NCBI GenBank assembly: GCA_965247975.1
Contig: OZ252050.1
Location: forward strand, 1,488,001-1,552,000
Source of the DNA: Taishania sp965247975
GTDB lineage: Bacteria; Bacteroidota; Bacteroidia; Flavobacteriales_D; Crocinitomicaceae
Direction of reading: 5' to 3'
Length of the DNA stretch: 64,000 bases
Part shown: piece by piece, positions 9,014 to 18,421 of the stretch
Layout: each line of letters begins with the position of its first letter
How positions within the stretch are numbered: position 1 is the first letter of the stretch
Made by a program: the position numbers and the translations under genes
Notes under the pieces: generated by a model
What the model was told of the DNA's origin: nothing
Seen by the model: the letters and a program-made list of their open reading frames with translations, nothing else
Databases searched by the model: none

Positions 9014-9574
9014 ATGATGAGTCATAATCGACAATTGTTGATTGATTTTTCGAAAGGAAAACTCGATGCTTTTAACGATGTATATGCGTTACACTCGCCC
9101 ATGCTCTATGGTTTGTGTATGCGCTATGCACGTTGCGTTGATGATGCCAACGACATGCTTCAAGAGGCTTTTATTCGGATTTACAGTAAAATGACTTCTT
9201 TCCATCCAGATGCACCGCTCGAACCTTGGTTGGCAGTGATCACCCGAAATGTTGCCCTCGATTTTATCCGAAGTCAATATAGGTTTATCTTGAAGGAAGA
9301 AAGTAGTTTTTTTGATGCATCAGTGCTTCAAGATGATTTTGAGTTTGATAGGAATGAGTTGAGCATGGAACGAATTTTAGATTGTTTGCAAAAATTACCA
9401 GATGGATACCGAATTGTGTTCAATTTATTTTTCGTTGAGAATTTGACGCACAAAGAAATTGCGGCTTATTTGAATATCAGCGAGAATACATCAAAAACAC
9501 AACTCATGAATGCAAAAAAACACATGCAAAAATTAGTGTTAGAAGTTAAAGAATTGAGCTATGGAAACAGATAA
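9014..9574 (+). CDS. ECF-type RNA polymerase sigma factor
   Basis: 186 residues. Region 2 is visible as CVDDANDMLQEAFIRIY (residues ~35-52) and region 4 as LTHKEIAAYLNISENTSKT (~145-163), a helix-turn-helix for the -35-like element. The acidic linker is ~30 residues. The stop overlaps the start of the next gene by 14 bases, so translation is probably coupled. In Bacteroidota such pairs often encode an ECF sigma factor and a membrane regulator, and the neighbour has one membrane helix, as expected of a partner. Confidence 0.9.
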   Translation: MMSHNRQLLIDFSKGKLDAFNDVYALHSPMLYGLCMRYARCVDDANDMLQEAFIRIYSKMTSFHPDAPLEPWLAVITRNVALDFIRSQYRFILKEESSFFDASVLQDDFEFDRNELSMERILDCLQKLPDGYRIVFNLFFVENLTHKEIAAYLNISENTSKTQLMNAKKHMQKLVLEVKELSYGNR

Positions 9575-11141
9575 TTGGAACGACCTTTCAAAGAAGTTGC
9601 GCGATTTTTCACCAACTCCGCCTGCGTCAATAAAATCAGCGATTGACCAGCACATCGACCAACGCAAAAAACTGGCTTTTGGTCAATATAAATTTGGATT
9701 GTTTTTGTCCGTGTTCGCGTTAGCGCTGACCATTGGCGTGGTTTATCTTTCCAGCGACAGTAAAAAGCAAATGTCTGTAAATCAACTTTCTGAATTGACT
9801 AAGCAAGAGGAGGGAAGCCTTGTTACGACTCCAAATCAAATCAAAGATCTTAACAATAGAGCAAATAATGAATCTAAAAAAAGTGATTTAATTGCCCAAG
9901 AAAAGAAAACCACTTCAACGACTTCAGACGACCAAGCATTGAGTTCAAATGCTAAATCAAAAAGTAAAGAGCGTTCAAAAATAGTTGATTCGAATAAATC
10001 TAACTTCGTTTCAAATACTCCTTCTAAAAATAAAAATTCAAAACTCAAAAATGGTTCATTGACAAGCAAACATTCTCCAAAAAGCACAAAATCAACTTCC
10101 TCTAAATCGGCAAAACAGCATGCTCCGACTTTCCGCAAAAGTCAAAAGAAGACAAAACAAATTGCATTCAACGGTGAAAGTGATTTAGCCCAAAATGCAA
10201 TGAATAACCAAAAAATGTCGAATTCCTTGACATCAAACATTTCCAATACTGATTTGAGTTCTAATCAATTCAAACCTTCTTCTTTGAAGAAAGTGAATGG
10301 TATTTCAACGGATAATAAATCAGAAACTGCTGGAATTGCTAAAAAAACGAATGATTTTGAGGAATCAACACCAAATGGAGATTCAAACGCCTTATCTGAT
10401 GAGCTGAAAACAGATTCGATTTCAGCCGAAGAAACTGAAACTCCATCAAATTCAAAAGGCATTTTAACAGAGAAAAAAACGATGCCTTCGAAACATGAAA
10501 TTGGTTTGTATGCTGGTCCACTGTTTAAAGGCAAAGAACAGAACGCTTCAAATACAATGATAAAATCATCCACGGGCCTTCAAATGAATGTTTATTACGG
10601 ACGAAACATCAAACCAAGGTTGAAAGTGAATGCTGGATTTTCGTATGATCGCAAACGTGAAATGCTGACGCAGACAACACAAGCGTACGATACCAGTTAT
10701 TATCAAACAGTTATTCAAGTTGTTCAAAATCCTGCTGATTCTTCATTTGATACGTTAACATATACTCAATTGCAAAATACGACCATCGCTAGTCAAACGA
10801 AAGTGAACGAATCAGTCATTTCCCGTTATGGTTTGACAACTTCCCTCACATTTTTGGCTGTTCAACGACGCACTTGGTCTTATTCCATCCGTTTTGGAAA
10901 TGTTATTTATTTCAGTACCGAAAATAAAGTGCGTAACGAAGCTTCTAGTTTTAACGTAGAAATGAAAAAATGGTCCGGAGCATTATTCTTAGATAATTTC
11001 GTGAGTAAAAGTTTTGGTAGAACGAATGTTTCGGTTGGATTTTCGACGAACTATTCTTATGCTCAATCATATAACTGGTTGAATTTTAAAACAAAATCAT
11101 TAATTTTATCGCCGTTCATTGGAGTATCTTATCATTTTTAA
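9561..11141 (+). CDS. Single-helix membrane protein with Ser/Lys-rich linker and C-terminal beta-rich domain, possible anti-sigma partner
   Basis: 526 residues. The N-terminal ~35 residues are cytosolic, followed by one hydrophobic helix near residues 35-57 (FGLFLSVFALALTIGVVYL). A low-complexity Ser/Lys/Asn/Thr-rich stretch runs to about residue 310, and the C-terminal ~215 residues alternate like an outer-membrane beta-barrel and end in SYHF. This order (inner-membrane anchor, long disordered spacer, barrel-like end) could cross the periplasm. Overlap with the sigma gene suggests it controls or is controlled by that factor. No zinc-finger anti-sigma motif is visible. The function is inferred. 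Confidence 0.6.
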   Translation: METDNWNDLSKKLRDFSPTPPASIKSAIDQHIDQRKKLAFGQYKFGLFLSVFALALTIGVVYLSSDSKKQMSVNQLSELTKQEEGSLVTTPNQIKDLNNRANNESKKSDLIAQEKKTTSTTSDDQALSSNAKSKSKERSKIVDSNKSNFVSNTPSKNKNSKLKNGSLTSKHSPKSTKSTSSKSAKQHAPTFRKSQKKTKQIAFNGESDLAQNAMNNQKMSNSLTSNISNTDLSSNQFKPSSLKKVNGISTDNKSETAGIAKKTNDFEESTPNGDSNALSDELKTDSISAEETETPSNSKGILTEKKTMPSKHEIGLYAGPLFKGKEQNASNTMIKSSTGLQMNVYYGRNIKPRLKVNAGFSYDRKREMLTQTTQAYDTSYYQTVIQVVQNPADSSFDTLTYTQLQNTTIASQTKVNESVISRYGLTTSLTFLAVQRRTWSYSIRFGNVIYFSTENKVRNEASSFNVEMKKWSGALFLDNFVSKSFGRTNVSVGFSTNYSYAQSYNWLNFKTKSLILSPFIGVSYHF

Positions 11142-11225
11142 ATGTAAAATACAGTTTGGTCATACAACCTTTTGGCAATGACTTGAGTAATGTAAGAAAC
11201 GATTATTAACTTTAAATAAAAAAAA

Positions 11226-12548
11226 ATGAAAACACTTTTTCAATCCTTATTTTTAGCTGTATTGCTTTTTGGTGCTGTTGGTGCCAATGCGCAAGTAACA
11301 GTGACTCCTACTTCTGGTCCTGGGATTTGTGACGCCACGGCTACTTACGACAATGCAAATGTATTATTGAGTTATGTTTGGCTCAATGCAGCGGGCGATA
11401 CTATTGCCGTAAACACACCAACAATTACAGGTTTGTGTGACGGAGATGCCATTACATTAAATTACATGGAAAACGGAGCAATAATCAGTTATACTTTCGT
11501 TGTAGGACAAACAGATCCTTGCGCAGGATTTATCGCATACGCAAATGTTATTTCGAATCCAAGTGATCCAGCTCTTTGTGATGGAGCAGCCGAAATTATT
11601 GTTATGGGAGGATCTGGTCCTTATCTTTATAATTGGAGTAATGGTGTGATTGGTGGAAGCAGCCAAACTGATTTATGCGTTGGAACATACACTGTTGTTG
11701 TCACAGATGCAAATGGATGCTCTTCAACAACTTCGTTTTATGCGTACCCAGATTCAGTTTATTCGTTTGGAGCTTATGTTACAACAGTGGACGAATCTAC
11801 CGCTGGAAGTTGTGATGGTGAAGTAACTGTATACACTTATGGAGGAGTTGCACCATTTACATATTTGCACTCAAACGGTGCCACTTCAGAAGTGAGTGGT
11901 TCGTTGTGTTCAGGATTATATAATGTAATTGTTACAGACGCTAATGGACAAGAAGTGATGTTACCATACATGATTGCTTCAACAGTAATTTCAAATCCGT
12001 TCCCGAATCCAAATCCTTTGGATACCATTTTTGGAGGGATTTATCAAAATTGTGATATTGAATTTGGTATCATTGATTCAGCGAACATTGTGAACTGGAA
12101 CCCTGCTGGATTAGATTCTATTGTGATCAATTGGGCGGTTTACGATTCAAGCGGTGTTACAACTTTTACGACAACGATTGCAAATCCTGGAAATGGTTCT
12201 TACGTGATTGATTTAGCGGTTTACTGTCCTTGGAAATCGGTTGGAAATTACATCCGAATTTATGATGAAGTGACTATCACATCTGGAAACTTGGGAATAA
12301 CTGCTTTGGAAAATGCTACAGTAAACGCATATCCAAACCCATTTACGAATGAACTAAACATTCAAGTTAGCGAAGTTGGTGATTATTCGGTTTCAATCAT
12401 CGATATGCTTGGAAGAGTTGTGTTGAATGAAAATTTTGAGAATACAGCAAACATGCAAATATCTTCAGTTTCCGCATTGCAATCAGGAAAATATTTGCTT
12501 AAAATCGCTAACGAGAAAGAAACAATCGTTCGAACTATAGTGAAGTAA
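11226..12548 (+). CDS. T9SS type A sorting domain protein with SprB-like repeats
   Basis: 440 residues. The signal peptide ends near GANAQ. Two SprB-type repeats are visible (GSGPYLYNWSNG near 125 and GVAPFTYLHSNG near 208, each followed by CxGxYxVxVTDANG). The C-terminal sorting domain begins at AYPNPFTNELNI near residue 367 and ends TIVRTIVK. It is likely surface-exposed, with the repeats acting in adhesion or gliding by analogy with SprB. It lies 84 bases after the ECF partner gene and is a plausible regulon member. A strong terminator follows. Confidence 0.82.
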   Translation: MKTLFQSLFLAVLLFGAVGANAQVTVTPTSGPGICDATATYDNANVLLSYVWLNAAGDTIAVNTPTITGLCDGDAITLNYMENGAIISYTFVVGQTDPCAGFIAYANVISNPSDPALCDGAAEIIVMGGSGPYLYNWSNGVIGGSSQTDLCVGTYTVVVTDANGCSSTTSFYAYPDSVYSFGAYVTTVDESTAGSCDGEVTVYTYGGVAPFTYLHSNGATSEVSGSLCSGLYNVIVTDANGQEVMLPYMIASTVISNPFPNPNPLDTIFGGIYQNCDIEFGIIDSANIVNWNPAGLDSIVINWAVYDSSGVTTFTTTIANPGNGSYVIDLAVYCPWKSVGNYIRIYDEVTITSGNLGITALENATVNAYPNPFTNELNIQVSEVGDYSVSIIDMLGRVVLNENFENTANMQISSVSALQSGKYLLKIANEKETIVRTIVK

Positions 12549-12585
12549 TATAAAAATACTTAGTTTTTAAGTTTACCCATATTCG

Positions 12586-12622
12586 AAAGGCCCTTCAGAA
12601 TTATTTCTGAGGGGCTTTTTTG
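12586..12622 (+). terminator. Rho-independent terminator after the SprB-like protein
   Basis: The stem AGGCCCTTCAGAA pairs with TTCTGAGGGGCTTTTTT across a TTAT loop. It is long, GC-rich and followed by six T residues. Confidence 0.88.
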
Positions 12623-12711
12623 TGACATTGTAAATCAAATATTAACTTAATTTCTTTATTTGTCATTAAGTAATAAATTAAGATATTTACTTTTTAAAAA
12701 AGAATGCTTCA

Positions 12712-13020
12712 ATGAGAAGAGTCGCAGTAATTATTTTAGTCATTTCAGCGATTATCATAATGTATTGGTACTTCATTGCTTCCCCATTTTTAAATGAGGA
12801 TTATAATGGAGTTGTTACACAATACTGGTATGATGAAAAGGGATACGTTTCTTATAAGCTAAATAACAATGGATTTGATATTCAAACTATTACGTCTTTA
12901 CAATGTGATATGAAACTTCAAGATTCAATTCTGAAAAGAAAAGGTGATAATTTCATTTATCATTTTAGAAATGGCAAATTGATTTGCAAGTATAACCCAA
13001 TTGGGTTTAAGTTTAAATAG
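12712..13020 (+). CDS. Small membrane-anchored hypothetical protein
   Basis: 102 residues. One hydrophobic helix (VAVIILVISAIIIMYWYF, residues ~4-21) is followed by a ~75-residue polar domain with several Tyr, probably outside the membrane. I do not recognise the family. It stands alone between a terminator and the SUMF1-like gene. Confidence 0.6.
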   Translation: MRRVAVIILVISAIIIMYWYFIASPFLNEDYNGVVTQYWYDEKGYVSYKLNNNGFDIQTITSLQCDMKLQDSILKRKGDNFIYHFRNGKLICKYNPIGFKFK

Positions 13021-13140
13021 TAAATTACTTACAAATAGAGGTCATATTGCATAGATTTGTTTATACTTTGATCTAAATCACGTTAAGATAGTAACGAAAC
13101 AAGAACTTTCTCGTTCTTACTACAACTTAAACAAATAATT

Positions 13141-14031
13141 ATGAAAAAAAACTTCCCAATTTCGGTTGTAATTTGGTCGATACTCTTCGTTGCACTTACT
13201 TCTTCCAAACCCAACTCCAACAAAGCATTTGATAAATTTCTAAAAAAGAGTTCGTATGTGTTCATTCCGTCTGGCAACGCATTCATCAATAACGAAGAAA
13301 AATCAGTTCAGTCTTTTTACATTTCCAAAGGTGAAGTCACCAATTTTCAGTACAAAGAGTTTTTGAGTTATTTGATAAGTCACAACGAAATCGAGAAGTT
13401 GAAAATATGTCAAATCGACACAGCTAATTGGTCCACCAATTCCCCTTTGTGCGAACCAATGAGCAAGCATTACCACAGTCATCCAGCATACAATAATTAT
13501 CCCGTGGTGAATGTTTCGCACGAGGCAGCTCAATTGTATTGCGAATTTGTGAGCAAAGCCTTGAGCGAGAATTTCCCAGGTGTGAAGGTCGAAGTAAGAT
13601 TGCCTTCCTACACGGAATACGTGCGTGCAGCACGAGGCGACAGTAAAATCATGCCTTACGGCTGGAATTCCATTTCTGTGCGGAATGATAGAGGTCAAGT
13701 TTTAGGTAACTTTCTGAAAATTGGAGAAGAGTTTATCACCAAAAATTCGGAAACAGGTAAATTGGAAATAGCATTAAACGAAACGCGTGTTGAAGGAAGC
13801 AAAACACACGACATACTCGCGCCAAGCGAATCATACTGGGCAAATCAATTTGGTGTTTTCAACCTCAGCGGAAACGCAGCCGAGATGATCGATGAAAAAG
13901 GAATTGCTGTTGGCGGTTCTTGGAAAAGTCCGGGGCATGATGTGCGCATTGAATCGAAAAACAAGTATGACAAAAGCGATATCACGGTCGGTTTTCGTGT
14001 AGTTTTTACGCATATAAAAGGGTCAAATTAA
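13141..14031 (+). CDS. SUMF1/formylglycine-generating-enzyme-like domain protein (GldJ/GldK-type fold)
   Basis: 296 residues with an N-terminal signal or anchor (VVIWSILFVALTSS). The FGE-sulfatase fold is visible as YISKGEVTNFQYKEFL (~60), YPVVNVSHEAAQLYCEF (~120), VRLPSYTEYVRAARG (~150), GVFNLSGNAAEMID (~238), GGSW and VGFRVVF at the end. In Bacteroidota this fold occurs in gliding/T9SS lipoproteins GldJ and GldK and in unrelated secreted proteins. No lipobox is seen, so a GldJ/K assignment is not made. The catalytic Cys pair of true formylglycine enzymes is not evident. Confidence 0.75.
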   Translation: MKKNFPISVVIWSILFVALTSSKPNSNKAFDKFLKKSSYVFIPSGNAFINNEEKSVQSFYISKGEVTNFQYKEFLSYLISHNEIEKLKICQIDTANWSTNSPLCEPMSKHYHSHPAYNNYPVVNVSHEAAQLYCEFVSKALSENFPGVKVEVRLPSYTEYVRAARGDSKIMPYGWNSISVRNDRGQVLGNFLKIGEEFITKNSETGKLEIALNETRVEGSKTHDILAPSESYWANQFGVFNLSGNAAEMIDEKGIAVGGSWKSPGHDVRIESKNKYDKSDITVGFRVVFTHIKGSN

Positions 14032-14069
14032 GATAATTACCTAGCCTTAGGCTTAAACCAGCTATTACT

Positions 14070-14128
14070 AGAAGGGCACAGAGCAAGCGTTGGATTGAGT
14101 AGTGGAATCTCTGTGTCCTTTGTTTTTT
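14070..14128 (+). terminator. Putative terminator after the SUMF1-like gene
   Basis: AGGGCACAGAG (14073-14083) pairs with CTCTGTGTCCT across a ~24-base loop and is followed by a TTTGTTTTTTT run. The loop is long, so efficiency is uncertain. Confidence 0.5.
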
Positions 14129-14240
14129 TCAAAATAATCAGGAGAGAGTTGATTCTTTTTGGTTTGAGGGCCAGTTGAAAGTCAATAAAACCAGGGGTTC
14201 TTCTAAAAGTTTAGTTTATTAAAATATTAGTCTATTAAAA

Positions 14241-14349
14241 GATTAAAAGATTAAAAGATTAAAAGTTTAAAAGTTTAAAAGTTTAAAAGTTTAAAAGTTT
14301 AAAAGTTTAAAAGTTTAAAAGTTTAAAAGTTTAAAAGTTTAAAAGTTTA
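14241..14349. repeat. 8-bp tandem repeat (GATTAAAA/GTTTAAAA), about 13-14 units
   Basis: G residues recur every 8 bases from 14241 to 14345. The first three units read GATTAAAA and the rest GTTTAAAA. The last unit supplies the stop codon region (14347-14349) of the minus-strand gene that follows. Bases 14032-14240 otherwise hold only the terminator and no credible gene. Confidence 0.95.
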
Positions 14350-15534
14350 TTTTTTTATATAAATCCATCTAGTAATGTAAGATTCAGCTGTTGGAGGGCT
14401 TGACTCATTTAATTCGACTATGTAATGCTCTCCTCGTATTTGATAGTTCCATTGAACCGTAGATGCTTGTTCACCGCCATAATAACTTAAACATTTCAAA
14501 ACACGCCCTTCGGAATCCTCCAAACTTACATGTTGTTGATCCCCTGTGAATTTATCAGCTATCATTCTGGACGTAACTTCAGTATTCTTACCCCTTTTTC
14601 TGTATTTGAACAAATTAACTGAGTTATGAACACCATTTTCATCAATCTTAAAACTTTTGATAAGACGGCCATTTCTTCCGTAAATGTATCTTTCCTGGTA
14701 AAATGGTTCAGACGCTAGAGAACTTTTGTGGATAGCATGAGTAAGGTTATTATTTATGTCATATGTTCTTTGGATAACCATTTGTAATGTGTCGTCTTTG
14801 GACCTTTTCGCGACATAGATTGCGGCTCCATTTGTGTCAAATTTTGGTTCCAAGTCAGCTGCTAGATCATTCGACCAGTAAGATCGCTCCTCTATGACAT
14901 TTCCGTTAAGGTCAGATTGAAAGGTGTAGGTTGTGCTTCTTACTGACTCCATTCCGTTCCAGAAGAATTCTTTCTGAATAAATGTCGCAATATCTAGACT
15001 GCCACTATCGGAGTGAATCGTACGAGTTCTGCTTACATCTTCGCGACGAACTCCAGTATTTCGGTCGTAACTTTTGTTCCAAGTAGTTTGACTTAAGAAT
15101 CCTCCTTCGTCGTACAGAGTATTCGCACTATCAATGACTTCACCAAATTTGTCATAAGTTAACTTTCGCACAACTCGTCCATTGGCATCGTAAGAAGATA
15201 ATGATGCTAACAGCAAACTGGAATCTTGGTGCTGTCGCATATACGTTTCATATTGGACAAGGTCAGACTCTGAGTTGTCTTTGTGGATAGATAGTTCTTC
15301 CGAGAAGGAACCTTTTTTGCAATCAAGCTCCGTTTTTTGAATGGTCATACCTTTTTCATCATATTTATACAAAGTAAGCCAACGCATTTTTTTAGTCTTG
15401 TCAAATTCGGTACGCTCAACAAGAACAAAGGTATCCCGTTCATTCAGTATCACCTCATTTGGTTGCCAAGGAGAAATCTGCGCGTCGGACAGTTGAACAA
15501 AACAAAGTAACATGAACAAGAAGAGAATTTTCAT
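14347..15534 (-). CDS. Secreted protein with YD/RHS-like repeats, function unknown
   Basis: 395 residues with a signal peptide (KILFLFMLLCFVQLSDA). The body is a series of ~25-residue strands with patterns like YDANGRVVRKLTYDKFGEV, YDEGGFLSQTTW and YGRNGRLIKSFKIDENG, resembling YD/RHS-type or MORN-like beta repeats. No toxin or protease domain is visible. Its stop codon lies inside the last unit of the 8-bp tandem repeat, so changes in repeat number could extend or shorten the C terminus. It is transcribed alone. Confidence 0.65.
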   Translation of the reverse strand: MKILFLFMLLCFVQLSDAQISPWQPNEVILNERDTFVLVERTEFDKTKKMRWLTLYKYDEKGMTIQKTELDCKKGSFSEELSIHKDNSESDLVQYETYMRQHQDSSLLLASLSSYDANGRVVRKLTYDKFGEVIDSANTLYDEGGFLSQTTWNKSYDRNTGVRREDVSRTRTIHSDSGSLDIATFIQKEFFWNGMESVRSTTYTFQSDLNGNVIEERSYWSNDLAADLEPKFDTNGAAIYVAKRSKDDTLQMVIQRTYDINNNLTHAIHKSSLASEPFYQERYIYGRNGRLIKSFKIDENGVHNSVNLFKYRKRGKNTEVTSRMIADKFTGDQQHVSLEDSEGRVLKCLSYYGGEQASTVQWNYQIRGEHYIVELNESSPPTAESYITRWIYIKK

Positions 15535-15700
15535 TTTGATTCTTTTAATTTATTTAATTAATGTCAAAAAAAACTAAAAGTAACTTTTCAAGATATCTGG
15601 CTCTCGCTGTATAGTCAAAAATCGCTAATCAGATAATAAATGAAGGCATTATATTTAGCATGAAACCGCCAAATCTTCGAATCTAAATTCTCTCAAACCT

Positions 15701-16309
15701 CTATCGAATAGACCTAAAAATCAACACATACGTCAAACATTCTTCCTGGGTCAAATTATGCGAATAATCATCATCAATGGTAATTCCGTCCACACTCATA
15801 AAAAATCGTTGTCCATCTACCCATTTTTCGCCGAAACAGCTATGCGTTGTTTTATTTTTTGTATTGGCAGAAAGATCTGTCCCCGTAAAATAGGCAAAAT
15901 GAGGTTCATCGATGAGCCACTTTACGTTTTTTCGATTCTCAGGATCATTGATCCAAGCGCGATTTTCCTTCATGTCAAAGGTGTTGTAACTTCCTTCCGT
16001 TTCAATCGAATGGGTCACTTTTTCGTTGGTCCAAAGCGTTATTCCAGCATCATGCAGGTAATATTTCATGGTCGGTGGCAGCAAGATCGTTAAACCTTCT
16101 TTCATCACAGACGCATCAATACGCACCCAATTGCTTGTGTCAGGCCAATTCAAATTTTGATCAGCAGCCACTATTGGTTGCACATTCTTTTTCGAAAACA
16201 AATTAAAAAATCCCATCGGTGAAGGTTGATTTATTGAAACTAAAGGTGCTTTTCCATTTACGGAAAAAAGAACTAAAAATAAAGCAGAAAACAATATGAA
16301 TTTACGCAT
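15701..16309 (-). CDS. Secreted hypothetical protein
   Basis: 202 residues. The ATG at 16309 is chosen because it directly precedes a good signal peptide (RKFILFSALFLVLFSVNG). The open frame continues upstream to 16498, but those codons look non-coding. The mature part has a Trp-rich beta pattern (TSNWVRIDAS, GITLWTNEKV) and ends TYVLIFRSIR. I do not recognise the family. Confidence 0.6.
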   Translation of the reverse strand: MRKFILFSALFLVLFSVNGKAPLVSINQPSPMGFFNLFSKKNVQPIVAADQNLNWPDTSNWVRIDASVMKEGLTILLPPTMKYYLHDAGITLWTNEKVTHSIETEGSYNTFDMKENRAWINDPENRKNVKWLIDEPHFAYFTGTDLSANTKNKTTHSCFGEKWVDGQRFFMSVDGITIDDDYSHNLTQEECLTYVLIFRSIR

Positions 16310-16547
16310 GATATCTTTTTTTGAATTGTGCCCTAAAAGTAATATTTTAATCTGATAGCAATTGGCTTTGATAAGAAAACAAAAAAAATGGTTTTTTGAG
16401 GGGAATTGTTGGATAGTTTTGGTTTCAAAAAGCGTGTAGTTGTCAAATGAGAAGAACTTCGATTTTAAATTCACAATTGAATTATTTAAAACGTACAATT
16501 CTCCAACGTAATTTGAATTACAATCGTTAGATTTCGGAGCATAGTAA

Positions 16548-17402
16548 ATGAATATATTAATGAATAATCCAAATCAACCTATAAGTTCTTCATACATAGA
16601 TCTTTTGAAGAAGACTCTTATTGATTATTCTAATATCGACATGTATGAATATTACCCATTAATCAAAGAAAATCCAAATTGGAAGACCTTTATTTTGTTT
16701 CCGTTGGACAAATTATTAAGGACTCGAAACTTTATTATTTCAAAACGCAAGTTCGTAAATCGTGAAAATCGAATTAATGGATACGATTGGCCTGCAAATG
16801 CAATGACTATGATAGGTTTAAATAGGTTAAACAACATTGAACGCTGCATTCATTCTATTCATAATGATAAAATTGAAGGAGACATTCTAGAAGCTGGTGT
16901 TTGGAGAGGTGGCGCAACCATTCTAATGAGAGCTGTTTTAAAGGAGTTAAATGTTTTTGATAGAAAAGTTTGGGTAGCAGACTCTTTCATGGGATTACCA
17001 AAACCGGATACTAAAAACTACAAGGCAGATAAGAACAATATATTAAACAAGATTCGAATTCTCAAAGTTGGTTTAGAAGAGGTTAAGAAGAATTTTGAGA
17101 AATATAATTTGCTTGATGAGCAAGTCGTATTCTTAGAAGGTTGGTTCAAAGACAGTTTACCAAATGCTCCAATAAATAAAATAGCTCTTTTGCGCTTAGA
17201 TGCAGATATGTACGAATCAACTTTTCAAGCCTTGGAAAATCTTTACCCAAAACTTTCTGTAGGCGGATATATCATTATTGATGATTATAATGCGTTTCAA
17301 AATTGCAAACAAGCAGTAGACGAATATCGCAGAAATCAAGATATTTGTGATCCAATCATCGAAATTGATAAGGAGGCTATTTATTGGAGAAAAGAATCAT
17401 GA
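16548..17402 (+). CDS. TylF/MycF-type O-methyltransferase
   Basis: 284 residues. The SAM-binding and metal-site pattern of the TylF/MycF/NovP family is visible: GDILEAGVWRGGATILM (~105), KVWVADSFMGLPKP (~140), LRLDADMYEST (~218) and GGYIIIDDYNAFQNCKQAVDEY (~238; the DD pair binds Mg). Members methylate sugar or phenolic hydroxyls. The overlapping glycosyltransferase suggests the substrate is a sugar in a glycan or exopolysaccharide. The pair stands apart from the other polysaccharide genes at 43 and 50 kb. Confidence 0.85.
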   Translation: MNILMNNPNQPISSSYIDLLKKTLIDYSNIDMYEYYPLIKENPNWKTFILFPLDKLLRTRNFIISKRKFVNRENRINGYDWPANAMTMIGLNRLNNIERCIHSIHNDKIEGDILEAGVWRGGATILMRAVLKELNVFDRKVWVADSFMGLPKPDTKNYKADKNNILNKIRILKVGLEEVKKNFEKYNLLDEQVVFLEGWFKDSLPNAPINKIALLRLDADMYESTFQALENLYPKLSVGGYIIIDDYNAFQNCKQAVDEYRRNQDICDPIIEIDKEAIYWRKES

Positions 17403-18421
17403 ACACAAAATTTATTTATTGGTTTGCATATTACAATCTTGATTCGCCAAGTGTAAGATATAGAGCAAAATATCCATTAGACTTTTTGAAAAGTCATAAA
17501 GGTGTTGAAAGCTATTTGGTCACGCCAAGCTATTCATTTGTTGGCATTCTTCTATTTTTGAAAGCTTATTTCGGCGCTTTATTTTTCAGGAAAAAGGATT
17601 CCTTGATTATTATTCAAAGAGTGCAATCAAATTTTATTTATGCGAACTTATTGAAATTACTGGTCAGAATTAGAAACAAAAACACCATATACGACCTAGA
17701 CGATGCAGATTATTTGGAAGTTGATCCCAAAACAATCTATTTCTTTGCCAAAAATTGCGAAAAAATTTCAGCTGGCAGCAGAGCAATTGCTAGATATATG
17801 AGTCAATTTAATGATAACATCGTCCATACAACCTCGCCAATCGTAGACTTGAAAATTGTTAAAACAAATAGAAACCCCATTTTTACTATTGGATGGATTG
17901 GTGGTTTTGGTGGTGAGCATAAAGAAAGCCTAATTGAATTGGTTTTTCCAGCTCTCTATGAGCTTTCCTTTGACTTTAAATTTGTTGTTATCGGAGTAAT
18001 AAAACCGGAAGATAGAACATTCATTTATAATTTTTTTCAAGACAAATCAAACATTGAAATTGAAATACCTGTAGAAATTGATTGGAACAATGAGCTTGAT
18101 ATACAAGAACGAATTGCTTTATTTGACCTGGGAATTGCAACATTAACAAGTTCTGAATTGCAATTGTGCAAATCAGGAATTAAGGCAAAGCAATATATGA
18201 ATAATGGAGTTCCTGTGCTAAGCAACAATCTTCCAGAAAATAATGCGGTTGTCGTTGATGGACATAACGGATTTTTTTGCGATACAATAGCCGATTATAA
18301 AGAAAGATTAACCCAGTTTAAAAATATGTCCGACTCGGATTATTTTTGGTATTCTGAAAATGCAAGACAGTCAATAGTTCATTTTGACCATACTAGGTAC
18401 TTGGAATCGTTTGAAGCCTAA
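17399..18421 (+). CDS. Glycosyltransferase, GT-B fold (GT4-like)
   Basis: 340 residues. The ATG at 17399 overlaps the TGA of the methyltransferase (ATGA) and is preceded by GGAGA, so it is preferred over a TTG at 17384. The C-terminal half has IGWIGGFGGEHKE (~165) and GIKAKQYMNNGVPVLSNN (~260), typical of donor-binding GT-B domains, although the usual E-x7-E signature is weak. N-terminal DSPSVRYRAKYPLDFL is shared by GT4-type enzymes of Bacteroidota. It probably works with the upstream methyltransferase on one glycan. Confidence 0.78.
   Translation: MNTKFIYWFAYYNLDSPSVRYRAKYPLDFLKSHKGVESYLVTPSYSFVGILLFLKAYFGALFFRKKDSLIIIQRVQSNFIYANLLKLLVRIRNKNTIYDLDDADYLEVDPKTIYFFAKNCEKISAGSRAIARYMSQFNDNIVHTTSPIVDLKIVKTNRNPIFTIGWIGGFGGEHKESLIELVFPALYELSFDFKFVVIGVIKPEDRTFIYNFFQDKSNIEIEIPVEIDWNNELDIQERIALFDLGIATLTSSELQLCKSGIKAKQYMNNGVPVLSNNLPENNAVVVDGHNGFFCDTIADYKERLTQFKNMSDSDYFWYSENARQSIVHFDHTRYLESFEA

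Noticed and set aside
10265..10573. Minus-strand frame opposite the Ser/Lys-rich linker
   Set aside because: A by-product of the biased linker codons, with no start context or motif.
13303..13698. Minus-strand frame opposite the SUMF1-like gene
   Set aside because: The SUMF1 fold on the plus strand is clear, and the antisense frame has no recognisable feature.
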